DNA from: Methanogenium sp.
Lineage (GTDB): Archaea; Halobacteriota; Methanomicrobia; Methanomicrobiales; Methanomicrobiaceae
NCBI GenBank assembly: GCA_030595665.1
Contig: JAUVCV010000018.1
Span: 1 to 42,782 of the forward strand
Reading direction: 5' to 3'
DNA: 42,782 nt
A program made the translations under genes and the position numbers. Under the pieces are notes generated by a model. It was not told the origin of the DNA and did no database searches. It saw nothing but the letters and a program-made list of their open reading frames with translations. The stretch's first letter is position 1. Every line of letters starts with the position of its first letter. This document shows positions 24,430 to 33,649 of this stretch, in pieces.

Positions 24430-25809
24430 TCAGACCTGACGATTCTTTTCAATCTCAATGAGCCTGAAGTCAATATCGCCAAGGATCCGGTTCACCTCAT
24501 CCAGCTGCTCATTTGCAGCGTCACGAAATGCAGGCCCCTTCTCATAGGCCCACGACATCGCAAGAACGGTCTCTTTGAGAGCATTACAGAGATCCCCAAG
24601 TGCCTCTATCGCAACCTCCGTCTTTTGTGACTCCACCCGTGTACGTTCACACTGCCGCATCGCCACTGTCTCTGCAGTGACATCGCGGATCTGCAGGGCT
24701 AAATACTGAGAACTCCCGTCCGTTTTCCCAGCTACCGGAAGATACCGGATGGCATAGACAATACTGCCGGTTGAGTATTTCACCACTTTTTCACGAGTCA
24801 CCACGAGGTCGTCTGCAAGGATTTCATGAAAGAAGGCGGCCCCCCCAATAAATGACTCTGGCAGTGCCACGGAGATGTGGGGCACCACGCCGTCAATATC
24901 ATTCCCTAAACGCTTGCAGAGTGAGGAGAACATGCCATTGAACAGAATCACATTCCCATCATCTGTCACACAGGCAAAGGGGTCGGGCATCACCTCCAGA
25001 AGTGCCGCCGCACCGGGCCACGCACCTGCCACACCCACCTCTGTCCCCTCAACAAATGGCTCAATCAGGAAAGCAATATTCTGTATCCGTGAACTCCCCT
25101 TCTCCTGAATGATTACCGTGTTTAGGTGAGCGGGAACGGATCCTCCGGATTTCATACCAACATGAATCGTGGATGGAAGAGAGAGCATGGAACCTGTAGC
25201 ATACTCTGATGAGACAAACAACTTCTCTATCAGGACATCCTGGCCAGGTACAGAGGTACCAAAGGCCGTGAAGAACGGCACACCTTTCACATCATTGATG
25301 TGGTAGCCGGTCACCCGTTCAGCCTCCAGGTTGAGACGTTCAATACCACCCTCCGGGTCGGTTATGACCACAGCCCCTGCAATCATATTGAGCGCAGAAT
25401 CCACCATCTCAGGACTTTCCTTCAGCCGACTCTTCACACGATGTTTGTGCATGGCCATCTCAATATTTGAGTAGAGATCATGCTCATTAAATGGTTTAAT
25501 GATATATCCATAGGGCTGGGTATGGATGGCACGCGAGAGAGTCTCCTGATCAGAATGAGCAGTCGTGTAGATAACCGGGATGTCATAACGGCGGGCGATG
25601 TGATCCGAAGCCTCAATGCCATCCATCTCCCCCTTCAGGCGGATATCCATCAGCACGACATCAGGCCGGAGTTTCCCGGCGGCAAGAACCGCATCCTCAC
25701 CCCGGAGTTCATTTCCAACGACCGAATACCCCAGATGCTCAAGGGTCTCCCTGAGTTCCATTGCAATAATCGCCTCATCTTCCACAATCAGGATGCGCCG
25801 TTGAGCCAT
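24430..25809 (-). CDS. Response regulator with PAS domains (REC-PAS-PAS)
   Basis: 459 residues. The receiver domain (1-125) has the acidic pocket IVEDEA (Glu/Asp 10-12), phospho-acceptor Asp55 in LMDIRLKGEMDG, Thr83 in YTTAHS and Lys105 in IIKPF, so it looks functional. Two PAS-type regions follow: about 133-265 (VVITDPEGGIERLNLEAERVTGY) and 270-405 (PDPFACVTDDGNVILFNGMF). The C-terminal 55 residues are helical without kinase boxes. Receiver-PAS proteins without a catalytic output are frequent in methanogens and presumably relay signals to separate kinases. Start ATG 25809 has CGGGA upstream; a TATA-like AGTATATGG lies at about 25851-25859. Confidence 0.87.
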   Translation of the reverse strand: MAQRRILIVEDEAIIAMELRETLEHLGYSVVGNELRGEDAVLAAGKLRPDVVLMDIRLKGEMDGIEASDHIARRYDIPVIYTTAHSDQETLSRAIHTQPYGYIIKPFNEHDLYSNIEMAMHKHRVKSRLKESPEMVDSALNMIAGAVVITDPEGGIERLNLEAERVTGYHINDVKGVPFFTAFGTSVPGQDVLIEKLFVSSEYATGSMLSLPSTIHVGMKSGGSVPAHLNTVIIQEKGSSRIQNIAFLIEPFVEGTEVGVAGAWPGAAALLEVMPDPFACVTDDGNVILFNGMFSSLCKRLGNDIDGVVPHISVALPESFIGGAAFFHEILADDLVVTREKVVKYSTGSIVYAIRYLPVAGKTDGSSQYLALQIRDVTAETVAMRQCERTRVESQKTEVAIEALGDLCNALKETVLAMSWAYEKGPAFRDAANEQLDEVNRILGDIDFRLIEIEKNRQV

Positions 25810-25924
25810 TTGTCATGTCCCGGGAGCCAGCGCCGGAATGCCACCGTACCCCCATATACTGAACTGTCGGTTAGCGGGGAAATAATAATTGGCATTAGAT
25901 ATTGTCGACACACACATCATCATC

Positions 25925-26743
25925 CTACGGGCAGATACGGGGGGAAACAAGAAGACGAGGCAGATGATCTGCCTTATCGGTCACACGAGCAACCTCCTCA
26001 AGCATCAGGTTCACCCGTTCAGATACACCTGCCTTGCGGAAATCGGTGCGCAGGGCAATGACCGGGATGCCCTGGGCATAGGCATATCCCATCTCCCAGG
26101 CAGTCCCGGAATCAGCGTCTGCACCGTCGATGATTGCCACCACCACATCTGCTTCACTGAGAGCTGCCAGATTTTCCGTAAATATAACTGTCGTGTGATC
26201 AGACGAGTCCCCACATTCCTGCGGGAGGTGCACATCAAAGAAATGCTCTTTGAGAATGGCGACCACCAGATTATTATATGTCCGTTCGGCCTCTGAAAAG
26301 AGCGGGGCTGCGAGGTACACCCGATAGCGGGCAAAGTCATACACATCCAGTGCGGGGATCTCAGGGAACCGGGAGAGGAATACTCCTCTACCCGGTTGGC
26401 GGTCATCTGTTCTGTACCACTGGTTCACCCCGCATACAGGTGACGAGTCCACCCCCACAATACAGAGGGGGTCCCCCCGCTCCCGGATAAGAGTGCGGAC
26501 TGCCTCTTCTGAACGATCCAGGATTGCAGAAAATTCCGGGGTATCGAGTCGGCCCTCATAGGGTCCGGGCAGATGATCAGAACCCAGATATTCTGTCTCA
26601 GAACAGGGCATCATCACTGTATCAATGCCAAATACACGGCAACGCTCCTTTGACCGGGAAAAGGCCCGGATATCCGCGTCTTTCGTGATCCCCACCGCAC
26701 GAAGGGATGGTGTTGCGATGCAGGGGCACATAAGTACATACAT
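25925..26743 (-). CDS. Fusion: Cys-motif (DUF523-like) domain + nucleoside 2-deoxyribosyltransferase-like domain
   Basis: 272 residues. The C-terminal part (about 140-265) is a nucleoside 2-deoxyribosyltransferase-like fold: RVYLAAPLFSEAER, ADVVVAIIDGADADSGTAWEMG (residues 198-219; Glu217 is the expected nucleophile), then GIPVIALRTDFR. The N-terminal part (1-125) has MCPC, MPCSE and CIVGVDSSPVCGVN. The SSPxCG pattern resembles the cysteine loop of DUF523/TudS thiouracil desulfurases. The combination suggests base or nucleotide salvage or repair, but the substrate is unknown. Start ATG 26743 or the internal ATG 26731 directly at MCPC; the gap to divergent tsr3 is only 36 bp. Confidence 0.75.
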   Translation of the reverse strand: MYVLMCPCIATPSLRAVGITKDADIRAFSRSKERCRVFGIDTVMMPCSETEYLGSDHLPGPYEGRLDTPEFSAILDRSEEAVRTLIRERGDPLCIVGVDSSPVCGVNQWYRTDDRQPGRGVFLSRFPEIPALDVYDFARYRVYLAAPLFSEAERTYNNLVVAILKEHFFDVHLPQECGDSSDHTTVIFTENLAALSEADVVVAIIDGADADSGTAWEMGYAYAQGIPVIALRTDFRKAGVSERVNLMLEEVARVTDKADHLPRLLVSPRICP

Positions 26744-26779
26744 TGATTATTCACTATGGAAACATCCATTAGATAAAGG

Positions 26780-27271
26780 ATGATTCCCCTCTTCGCCTAC
26801 CGCGACAATTCCTGCGATCCACGGCGTTGTTCTGTTAAAAAACTCGAGCGACGCGGATGCGTGCGTGTTTATGCCCGGGTGGACAGAATACCCCCTTCAA
26901 GCCTGATACTCGACCCCTCAGCACCGCAGGCACTGTCCCCTGCCGACCGAAAACCGAAGTCCATCACAGTTCTTGACTGTTCATGGGAGGTCTTCGAGAA
27001 CATTCAGGTATCGCGGTGGCCCCTGCGCCGGGCACTGCCATTTCTCGTTGCTGCAAATCCCGGCCACTTTGGTCGGCCGTTTATGCTTAACTCAGTCGAG
27101 GCGTTTGCAGCGGCCCTCGTTATCCTGGGAGAGAGAGAGCAGGCAGAGAAAATTCTCTCGGCCTTCAGCTGGGGCATCCGGTTTCTTGAGGTGAACCATG
27201 ACCCCCTCACTGAGTATGCCGCTGCAAAAGACTCCGCAGAGGTTGTTGAAATACAGTCCTGCTATCTCTGA
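26780..27271 (+). CDS. tsr3: Tsr3-type rRNA aminocarboxypropyltransferase
   Basis: Transfers the 3-amino-3-carboxypropyl group of SAM to a modified uridine in the small-subunit rRNA decoding region (DUF367/Tsr3 family). 163 residues, with the family's N-terminal DPRRCSVKKLER (metal-binding-like RLI region), DCSWEVFE, RALPFLVAANPGHFGRP and LNSVEAFAAAL segments. ATG 26780 is embedded in AAAGGATGATT with no separate ribosome binding site, and the divergent start is 36 bp away. A leaderless message is therefore likely. Its 3' end overlaps the end of the convergent 2TM gene by 10 bp. Confidence 0.93.
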   Translation: MIPLFAYRDNSCDPRRCSVKKLERRGCVRVYARVDRIPPSSLILDPSAPQALSPADRKPKSITVLDCSWEVFENIQVSRWPLRRALPFLVAANPGHFGRPFMLNSVEAFAAALVILGEREQAEKILSAFSWGIRFLEVNHDPLTEYAAAKDSAEVVEIQSCYL

Positions 27272-27525
27272 TCAAGCGATTTACGGGTCGAAAATACCTG
27301 CCAGGCATTCCAGAACAGGAAGAAACCCCAGAGGATGGCAATCCACTGTACCCAGAGATTCTCAGGAGCAATCCTGAGGTTCACCGCCAGAAGGACAAGC
27401 ATCACCCCCAGGTAGAGCACTGCGTGGTAGACGAAACCCCGTACTGGTGGATCTGCTAACATCCCCCGTCCACCACCCTTTCTGTTACCACTGCTCGTCT
27501 CTTTTTCTCCCAGATCTTCCTGCAT
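27262..27525 (-). CDS. Small two-helix membrane protein (2TM-like)
   Basis: 87 residues from ATG 27525, supported by GGGGA 8 nt upstream. The longer frame to 27651 adds a Cys/Leu-rich stretch that may be chance. A charged N-terminus is followed by helices at about VYHAVLYLGVMLVLLAVNL and VQWIAILWGFFLFWNAWQVF, with a short loop. This is the pattern of the 2TM domain family, which is often fused to regulators; here it stands alone. Function unknown. It converges with tsr3 with a 10-bp overlap of the coding ends. Confidence 0.65.
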   Translation of the reverse strand: MQEDLGEKETSSGNRKGGGRGMLADPPVRGFVYHAVLYLGVMLVLLAVNLRIAPENLWVQWIAILWGFFLFWNAWQVFSTRKSLDQR

Positions 27526-27716
27526 AGATACTTCCCCATTCGTAGCCAGGGGCCAAAGAACCTGCGGTAAAAAAAGGAGAAGGACACACCACAGAAATAA
27601 CAGATATGTCCCGCAACACGGATATGGGGTGCAGAGAAAACCATATGCCATATAACTGTCAGCAGGTGATCCATCTCACCCGGATCATACCATCAGGCAG
27701 AAAATAAGGAAAACAT

Positions 27717-28340
27717 ATGGAGGCATGGGAAAACAATTATCGGCAGAGGGGGGCCCTCTGGCAGGGAGCAGCCACGGGCATCCCATCCTTTCCACCCGGT
27801 ACACAGGTGCTGGAAACGGGATGTGGCAATGGCAAGACGCTCGCTACCATCTTTCAGAGTGGATGCGATGTAACCGGCATCGATATCGCCGCATCCGCTC
27901 TGCGCCTTGCACAGGATACGATCCCTACCGCTCGTTTTGTGCAGGCAGACATCCGGTCCCTCCCCTTTTGCGATGCCACATTTGATGCTGCCATTGCTGT
28001 CCATATCATTGGTGCACTCAGCGAGCAGGATCGCCTCCGGGCAGCAGCAGAACTCCACAGGGTGCTTGTTCCTAAAGGCACACTCTTTTTCCGCGAATTT
28101 TCAGTATCCGATTTTCGTTGTGGGAAAGGGAAGCTTACCGAACAAAACAGTTTTCTCCGTGGAGACGGCGTGATGACCCATTACTTCACTCCCCACGAAA
28201 TAACCTCCCTTTTTTCAGAGGAAAAATGGATGGGAGCAATACAAGCCAACAGATGGGAGATGCGTGTACGCGGCACCCGTTACCCACGGGAAGTTCTCTC
28301 CGGCATTTTCCAAAAAATCAATCAGAAAGACGGACGATAA
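27717..28340 (+). CDS. Class I SAM-dependent methyltransferase
   Basis: 207 residues. Motif I is VLETGCGNGKT (30-40), motif II/acidic loop is VTGIDIAASAL, and motif III is ARFVQADIRSLPF. Motif IV is FDAAIAVHIIGAL, followed by ELHRVLVPKGTLFF. All are hallmarks of small-molecule methyltransferases of the UbiE/TehB-like group. The substrate cannot be inferred. ATG 27717 has no strong ribosome binding site (GGAAAACAT upstream). No operon partner: its neighbours face away from or toward it. Confidence 0.88.
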   Translation: MEAWENNYRQRGALWQGAATGIPSFPPGTQVLETGCGNGKTLATIFQSGCDVTGIDIAASALRLAQDTIPTARFVQADIRSLPFCDATFDAAIAVHIIGALSEQDRLRAAAELHRVLVPKGTLFFREFSVSDFRCGKGKLTEQNSFLRGDGVMTHYFTPHEITSLFSEEKWMGAIQANRWEMRVRGTRYPREVLSGIFQKINQKDGR

Positions 28341-28547
28341 ACACCACCGGTTACCATCCGGACCTTCAGGAATCCCTCCTGCAATTCCCGGGGGATGCGA
28401 CGCCTGAGTCAGGAGATCATGATATTATTTTTCAGATATAAGTCAGTAAACCGAGTGTGAAACCATACAATTCACACAGAAATAGAAATCACAACGTGAT
28501 ATCCAGAGTAGATAGGTGCAGGAGAGAGGTCAATATTTCTTTTGAAC

Positions 28548-29633
28548 TTATTCTGTGTACGGAAAGACGATGCTGAAGGTTAGACCGTCCTCTTCTGATA
28601 TGGTGAGTTTTCCGTCAATCTGGGCGGTCAGATTTTTCACAAGCTGCATCCCCAGCGTCTCCCCATTTTCCATATCAACTGAAGATTTTTTTGCAGACCC
28701 GCCGCTCTCTGAAACACGCAGACGTGCGAGACCCCTTCTATACGGATCAATGGAGACAACAACCTCGCCGCTTTCCCCCCGGGCAAACCCATATTTCAGG
28801 GCATTCGTGATGAGTTCATTGATGATGATACCACAGGGGATGCAGGTATCGATATCCAGCGATATCCCCGGATCACAACGGGCAATGATCTCAACATGCT
28901 CCATCCCATACGGCTTCTGGGATGAGAGATTCTGGACAAGACGAGGCACATATTCAGCCATCCGTATTGTTACAAGATTATCGGAACGATAGAGATATTC
29001 ATGAATTAAGGCCATCGACGTGATACGGTTTCTGCAGTCCTCCAGAATTTCCCGCGTCTCCGGATCTGTTGTACGATAACTGTGCATCTTGAGAATGCTT
29101 GAGATGAGCTGGAGATTGTTCTTGACCCGGTGATGGACCTCCTGAATAAGAATATCCTTTTCATCCGGTGCCCCCCTCAGCGACTGGACAGCTGGAATCC
29201 GGGATCGCCGCAGCCCCTCCTCCTGCTGCTGCCGTGCAGAGGCATCGTACTTCCGGGCAGCCCTCTTAATGGTGAGACTGAGTTCAACATAGAACTTAAA
29301 CCGGTTTTCCCCACGGTTCAGGAAGAAATCAGCACCCCGGTTGATGGCTTCAATAATCACCCCTTCAGTGTCATCCCCCACAATGATGAACGGAATCCGC
29401 TCACCCTGTGAGCGGAGATCGTCCAGAAATGAGACGCCGTCTGTCCCCTTCAGGTGATATTCACAGACGACTACATGATATTCATTATTATAGAGCATCT
29501 CTGTTGCCTCCTCCGTGGAGAAGGCAAAATCAATAGACATCTCACCTGATTTCTGCAGAAAATGGTAGGCTCCTTCACATGCCCTGAGGTCATCAACAAC
29601 ATAGAGCACAAGAATAGAACGTTTTGTCATCAT
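28548..29633 (-). CDS. Receiver-histidine kinase with degenerate receiver and G1 box
   Basis: 361 residues from ATG 29633 (GGGTG upstream; the GTG at 29645 is less likely). Residues 5-125 form a receiver fold, but the usual phospho-acceptor Asp is Glu58 (VVCEYHLKGTDG), the switch Thr is missing (FIIVGDD) and the conserved Lys is Arg107. The kinase part is HisKA_2 type: the H-box QEVHHRVKNNLQ (His167/168), then the N-box INELITNALKYGF (Asn272, Asn277). In the G1 position SESGGS stands for DNGxG, with ETLGMQLV as G2. It may be a phosphate-independent or inactive kinase. A TATA-like CTTTATTAAA lies at 29695-29704. Confidence 0.87.
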   Translation of the reverse strand: MMTKRSILVLYVVDDLRACEGAYHFLQKSGEMSIDFAFSTEEATEMLYNNEYHVVVCEYHLKGTDGVSFLDDLRSQGERIPFIIVGDDTEGVIIEAINRGADFFLNRGENRFKFYVELSLTIKRAARKYDASARQQQEEGLRRSRIPAVQSLRGAPDEKDILIQEVHHRVKNNLQLISSILKMHSYRTTDPETREILEDCRNRITSMALIHEYLYRSDNLVTIRMAEYVPRLVQNLSSQKPYGMEHVEIIARCDPGISLDIDTCIPCGIIINELITNALKYGFARGESGEVVVSIDPYRRGLARLRVSESGGSAKKSSVDMENGETLGMQLVKNLTAQIDGKLTISEEDGLTFSIVFPYTE

Positions 29634-29850
29634 CGGTATGTACACCCGGGAACACCCCGTCTGGGCAGGCTATCGAATATCTATGTATTCGCATTTAATA
29701 AAGATATGGAAATATGCTACAATACAGGCATCAGGACGCATATTATGCTGTGTTTTTCTTATCCCTGCTTAATATCAATGCGTGAAGGCACGAATTGCAA
29801 AAAATATAATTTTTCGTGGATTTAAACGAGTTAAAACCATTTTTACCACC

Positions 29851-30360
29851 TCAGAACAGGGGCTTTCGATACCGGTTTCCCAGTTTCTCGTAATACTGCT
29901 GGTGATAGTCCTCAGCAGGCCAGAATATCCCTGCAGGATTTACAGCTGTCACAACCGGGCGTGTATACTTCCCTGACGCTCCCTCTTCCCGGATGAATGC
30001 CCGTGCCGTCCGGCAATCCTCTTCAGTGTGACAGAAAATAACCGAACGGTACTGCGAGCCCTCAGAACCCTGCTGCCCTTCCTCTGATGTGGGATCAAAC
30101 AGACCCAAAAAACGGCTGAGGATAGCACCAAAAGAGATAACACTTGGGTCATAGGCGATCCTGACTGCCTCCACATGACCGGTCGTCCCGGTGCTGACCA
30201 GAGTATAGTCCGGGTGTTCAACATCCCCCCCGGTATACCCGACGACGGTTGCAAGGATGCCGGGAACTTCGCGGAATCCCACCTCAATACCCCAAAAACA
30301 GCCACCTGCGAGGGTGATCTGGCCGACCACCGGGCTAACCTCATCGCTCATATTTTCCAT
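29851..30360 (-). CDS. msrA: Peptide methionine sulfoxide reductase A
   Basis: Reduces methionine-S-sulfoxide in proteins. About 169 residues from ATG 30360 (MENMSDE); ATG 30351 is also possible. The catalytic Cys21 is in GCFWG. The Tyr/Glu/Asp environment is present in SQYRSVIF and AEDYHQQYY, with VVGYTGG and GHVEAVRI as further signatures. The frame is open to 30414, where it touches the cheW stop, but the extra N-terminus is not homologous. It is the third gene of the mcp-cheW-msrA series on one strand (53 bp after cheW). This suggests a link between chemotaxis and redox damage. No second resolving Cys motif at the C-terminus is obvious. Confidence 0.95.
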   Translation of the reverse strand: MENMSDEVSPVVGQITLAGGCFWGIEVGFREVPGILATVVGYTGGDVEHPDYTLVSTGTTGHVEAVRIAYDPSVISFGAILSRFLGLFDPTSEEGQQGSEGSQYRSVIFCHTEEDCRTARAFIREEGASGKYTRPVVTAVNPAGIFWPAEDYHQQYYEKLGNRYRKPLF

Positions 30361-30413
30361 GTAGTGTACGATAGATGGCACCCACCAAAAAGGGTGATCC
30401 ACTCTGAAAAACA

Positions 30414-30875
30414 TCAGGAGAGAATCTGATCAAGAACCTTCTTCATGTCCACCCAGATGATCAGGCGCACCATATCCGTGGCATCATCTTTCACCTTAAT
30501 GATACCTTTCATATATTCCGTTACATCACTGGAGAGACCCTCACCGAGTGCCTCCACATCATCCTCATTCACCTGCATCACACTGCGTACATCATCGACA
30601 ATGATGCCGACGTTTGACCCTTGTGATACATCTGGCATGAGGACGATTATCCTCTGTGTTACAGACGCAACCGACTCGGGAAGTCCGATAAGTCTGCTGA
30701 TATTGATAATGTTGGTGACCTCCCCCCTGAGATTGGTTACACCGGTGATATAGTCCGGTGCCCGGGGAATGAGGGTGATCTCCATCATCTCGACTATTTC
30801 CCGGGCAATCTGAACATCAATTGCATAATATCCGTTTGCAATCCTGAATTCCACCACGTCAGTGAGCTTTGACAT
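30414..30875 (-). CDS. cheW: Chemotaxis coupling protein CheW
   Basis: Adapter that links chemoreceptors to the CheA kinase. 153 residues with the CheW fold: VEFRIANGYYAIDVQIAREI, IPRAPDYITGVTNLRGEVTNIINI (the receptor-contact NLRG loop) and VGIIVDDVRSVM. The strong ribosome binding site GAGGAGG precedes ATG 30875. It lies only 13 bp after the chemoreceptor gene, so the two are co-transcribed. CheA and CheY are not in the window; this is an accessory chemotaxis pair. Confidence 0.95.
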   Translation of the reverse strand: MSKLTDVVEFRIANGYYAIDVQIAREIVEMMEITLIPRAPDYITGVTNLRGEVTNIINISRLIGLPESVASVTQRIIVLMPDVSQGSNVGIIVDDVRSVMQVNEDDVEALGEGLSSDVTEYMKGIIKVKDDATDMVRLIIWVDMKKVLDQILS

Positions 30876-30888
30876 TCACTGCCTCCTC

Positions 30889-33534
30889 TTACTCTGTCCG
30901 GAATACGTCAACCATTGCCCGGAGTTTCTCGGTCATCCGCGTCACCTCATAAGTGCCGCTGCCGACCTCCTCAGTTGAGGCAGCAACCTCCTCGGTCACT
31001 GCTGCGACATCATCGATGCGGGCCATATTCTCCTTGGTCAGGGTCGTTGTCTCCTCCATCTTCTCCATCACACGGTTTGTCGCACTTGCCTGATCATCGG
31101 TGGCACGGGCAATCTCATGGATACCCTCTGAGGCCTCCTGAGATCCAGTGACAATTTTGTTTAATGCCTCGATGGTCCGATGGACAATCGCAAGACCGCT
31201 TTGGATTTCGACATAGGCAGACTTCATGGAGACCGCTGTGGTATTGGAGTCACGCTGTATGCCTTCAATTAGTTCTTCAATAGAACCTGTTGCTGCCCTG
31301 GACTCGGCGGCCAGGTTTTTCACCTCGCCTGCCACCACAGCAAATCCACGTCCGTGTTCACCAGCCCGTGCAGCCTCAATTGCGGCGTTCAGGGCAAGAA
31401 GATTTGTCTGGCTGGAGATATCATTGATAAGTTTGACAATCTTTGATATCTCAGCCATCTTATGATTGAGCTGCTCAATCTGAGTGACACTCTCCTCTGC
31501 TATCTTCTCCACCACATTCATTTTATCATTGGCCTCTCCACCCAGGCCGGATGCTTCATTACCCATCTGGGAGACATGGTCTGCCTGTGACATCACTTCC
31601 TGTGATGTGGAGGCGATCTCCTCAATAGAGGCAGAGAGGTCAGACACCTCCCGTGCAACAGACTCTACTGCCTCAAGCTGGTGGCGGAATGCCTCAGATG
31701 ACTGCTGGCTGGAAACCGCCACATCTTCCATCGCCTTTGCAATCTCCTCAACGCCGCGGGAAGCATCGGCTATATTTGCGTCCACATTGTCAACGGCAGC
31801 CTTCACATCACTGAGGGCACTGCCCATATTGATACCCACATTGTTGAGGGCGTTCTTCAGTTTGAGGAAGTCCCCTTCAGTCGGAATGGTATCATTGAAC
31901 CGTCTGGAGAAGTCCTTATCTGCATACGCCTTCATGACACGGTACGACTCATTGACTGGCCCGAATGTCGTTTCAAGGATGTTGTTCAATCCCTGGGTGA
32001 TGACCGCATAGACGCCTTCAAACTGATCGGGGTGTGCCCGTGCCTTGGTGTTGCCTTCCTGCATCTCTTTCATGGTGCCTACAAAGTCCTCAACCATCTT
32101 TCCAATTGCCAGCTGTGCTACAGTGAGATGCCTGTTCATATCCTCAAAGAGTGCACCCGCTTCTGCGGTGTACTCATTAGTCTGCCCGACCGTCAAGTCA
32201 AACGAACGGGTTTCGCCATGGGCCAGACGGTCCAGATTTGTCCCCTGACGGGCAATCTCCTGATCAAGGAACTGTGAGAGTGCCCGTTCAGGAGTGAGGT
32301 CCTGGTAGATGTAGTAGTTGACGTCAATCTCGCCATCTTCATCGAGAATGGGTGTCTGGAAGAGACGCAGATACGATTTTTCACCGTTATCCCATGCAAT
32401 CTCCATATCGGTGACCGCCTTCTTCTTCGTCTCGTACGAGGCGTAGAAGTCATCACCGCCAACGATGTTGATGTTAAAGTCATAGAGTTTTTTGGCCATC
32501 AATTCATCGTAGCCGCCACGCCATACCCGCTGATACTCTTCGTTTAAGTCGAGGCGGTGCTTATCCGCGGCAAGCGCGGTGATACCCTGTGGATTTTGCT
32601 GGAGGAAGGCATCGGCACGCTTCTGAAGCGTTTTGATCTCTCCCATCTCCTCATGTTGCTGCGTAAGGTCCTGATAGATGTAATAGTTGACGTCAATCTC
32701 ACCGTCGTCATCGAGAATGGGCGTCTGGAAGAGACGCAGGAACGACATATCCCCGTTCTCCCATGTAATCTCCATGTCGGTAACCGCCTTTTTCTTCGTC
32801 TCGTATGAGGCGTAGAAGTCATCGCCGCCAACGATGTTGATGTTAAAATCGTAGAGCTTCTTTGCCATCAAATCATCGTAACCACCATGCCACATGCGCT
32901 GATATTCCTGGTTCAGGTCAAGTCGGTGCTTGTCTGCAGCAAGCACAGTTATACCCTGTGGATTCTCCAGGAGGAAGGCATCGGCACGCTTCTGAAGCTT
33001 GTGCAACTCTTCCTGTTCTCCCATAATCACAGTCTGATCCTGATAAATGTGGTAGACCACACTGATGCCCCCTGCACCATCACTGATGGGGACCTGGTGG
33101 AGTTTCAGGTAGTTTTTGCTCCCGTCATCCCATGCAATCTGCAGATCAGTCTCTGAATTCTTCTTGGTCTCATGGGAGGCGAAGAGGCTGTCACCGCCAA
33201 GAATCGTGATATCAAAGTCGGAAAATGACTTCTTCATCAGGGTTTCGCATGAATCGCGAAAGAGGTCACAGTACTGATCATTGAGCATCAGGCAGGCGCC
33301 GTCTGCACCATAGATAGCCAGGGGATACGGATAGTTTGCAATAAACTCATCAACCCCCCGGAGCATCTCCTGGTACTTGACAGACTTCTTCATCCGCCCA
33401 ATTGCGCTCTCTACAAGTCCGACAAGTTTCTTTGTATCAGGATCTGTGTCCACCTGACTAAGCTGATTGAGGGAGGAAGAAAAATCTCCATCCAGTGCAT
33501 GACGCAGTGCATCTTCGATTATTTGAATTGACAT
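30889..33534 (-). CDS. Cytoplasmic methyl-accepting chemotaxis protein with three PAS-like repeats
   Basis: 881 residues from ATG 33534, with GGTGG upstream. There are no membrane segments, so it is a soluble receptor. Residues 61-172, 182-295 and 305-417 (numbered from 33543) are three PAS-like units. The second and third are nearly identical, sharing [17 protein letters not shown] and [15 protein letters not shown] exactly. HAMP-like linkers follow (about 420-590). The MCP signalling hairpin tip is [20 protein letters not shown] (710-729). Flanking helices contain Glu/Gln pairs that may be methylated. There is no C-terminal CheR tether. It precedes cheW by 13 bp and msrA after that, so an internal or redox signal is a reasonable guess. 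Confidence 0.93.
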   Translation of the reverse strand: MSIQIIEDALRHALDGDFSSSLNQLSQVDTDPDTKKLVGLVESAIGRMKKSVKYQEMLRGVDEFIANYPYPLAIYGADGACLMLNDQYCDLFRDSCETLMKKSFSDFDITILGGDSLFASHETKKNSETDLQIAWDDGSKNYLKLHQVPISDGAGGISVVYHIYQDQTVIMGEQEELHKLQKRADAFLLENPQGITVLAADKHRLDLNQEYQRMWHGGYDDLMAKKLYDFNINIVGGDDFYASYETKKKAVTDMEITWENGDMSFLRLFQTPILDDDGEIDVNYYIYQDLTQQHEEMGEIKTLQKRADAFLQQNPQGITALAADKHRLDLNEEYQRVWRGGYDELMAKKLYDFNINIVGGDDFYASYETKKKAVTDMEIAWDNGEKSYLRLFQTPILDEDGEIDVNYYIYQDLTPERALSQFLDQEIARQGTNLDRLAHGETRSFDLTVGQTNEYTAEAGALFEDMNRHLTVAQLAIGKMVEDFVGTMKEMQEGNTKARAHPDQFEGVYAVITQGLNNILETTFGPVNESYRVMKAYADKDFSRRFNDTIPTEGDFLKLKNALNNVGINMGSALSDVKAAVDNVDANIADASRGVEEIAKAMEDVAVSSQQSSEAFRHQLEAVESVAREVSDLSASIEEIASTSQEVMSQADHVSQMGNEASGLGGEANDKMNVVEKIAEESVTQIEQLNHKMAEISKIVKLINDISSQTNLLALNAAIEAARAGEHGRGFAVVAGEVKNLAAESRAATGSIEELIEGIQRDSNTTAVSMKSAYVEIQSGLAIVHRTIEALNKIVTGSQEASEGIHEIARATDDQASATNRVMEKMEETTTLTKENMARIDDVAAVTEEVAASTEEVGSGTYEVTRMTEKLRAMVDVFRTE
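32293..32997 (-). repeat. Tandem duplication encoding PAS-like units 2 and 3
   Basis: Two tandem copies with a period of about 369 bp (123 codons) inside the chemoreceptor gene, roughly 32997-32632 and 32631-32293. Similarity is high at DNA level, for example in the segments around 32310-32340 and 32680-32710, and around 32420-32480 and 32790-32850. The first PAS-like unit is clearly more diverged, so this pair is the recent duplication. Confidence 0.85.
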
Positions 33535-33640
33535 GGTAACCACCAGAGCTCACTTGTGTACCTGCACGGAACAGGGAGAGACAGAATATATCAGAAACAT
33601 ACAGATACACTAGGTATATTTACCCTCTCATTCATGCAAT

Positions 33641-33649
33641 TATAAATCA
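33641..33649 (-). promoter_or_regulatory. TATA box of the mcp-cheW operon
   Basis: The minus strand reads GATTTATAAT. Initiation about 25 nt downstream (near 33615) gives a leader of about 80 nt before ATG 33534. A second TATA-like, palindromic GGTAAATATACC sits at 33613-33624 and could act instead. The rest of the 33545-33819 gap shows no gene. Confidence 0.45.

Noticed and set aside
32293..33160. DNA repeats in the chemoreceptor considered as a mobile element
   Set aside because: The repeats are in frame, encode PAS-like units and have no terminal inverted repeats or transposase.
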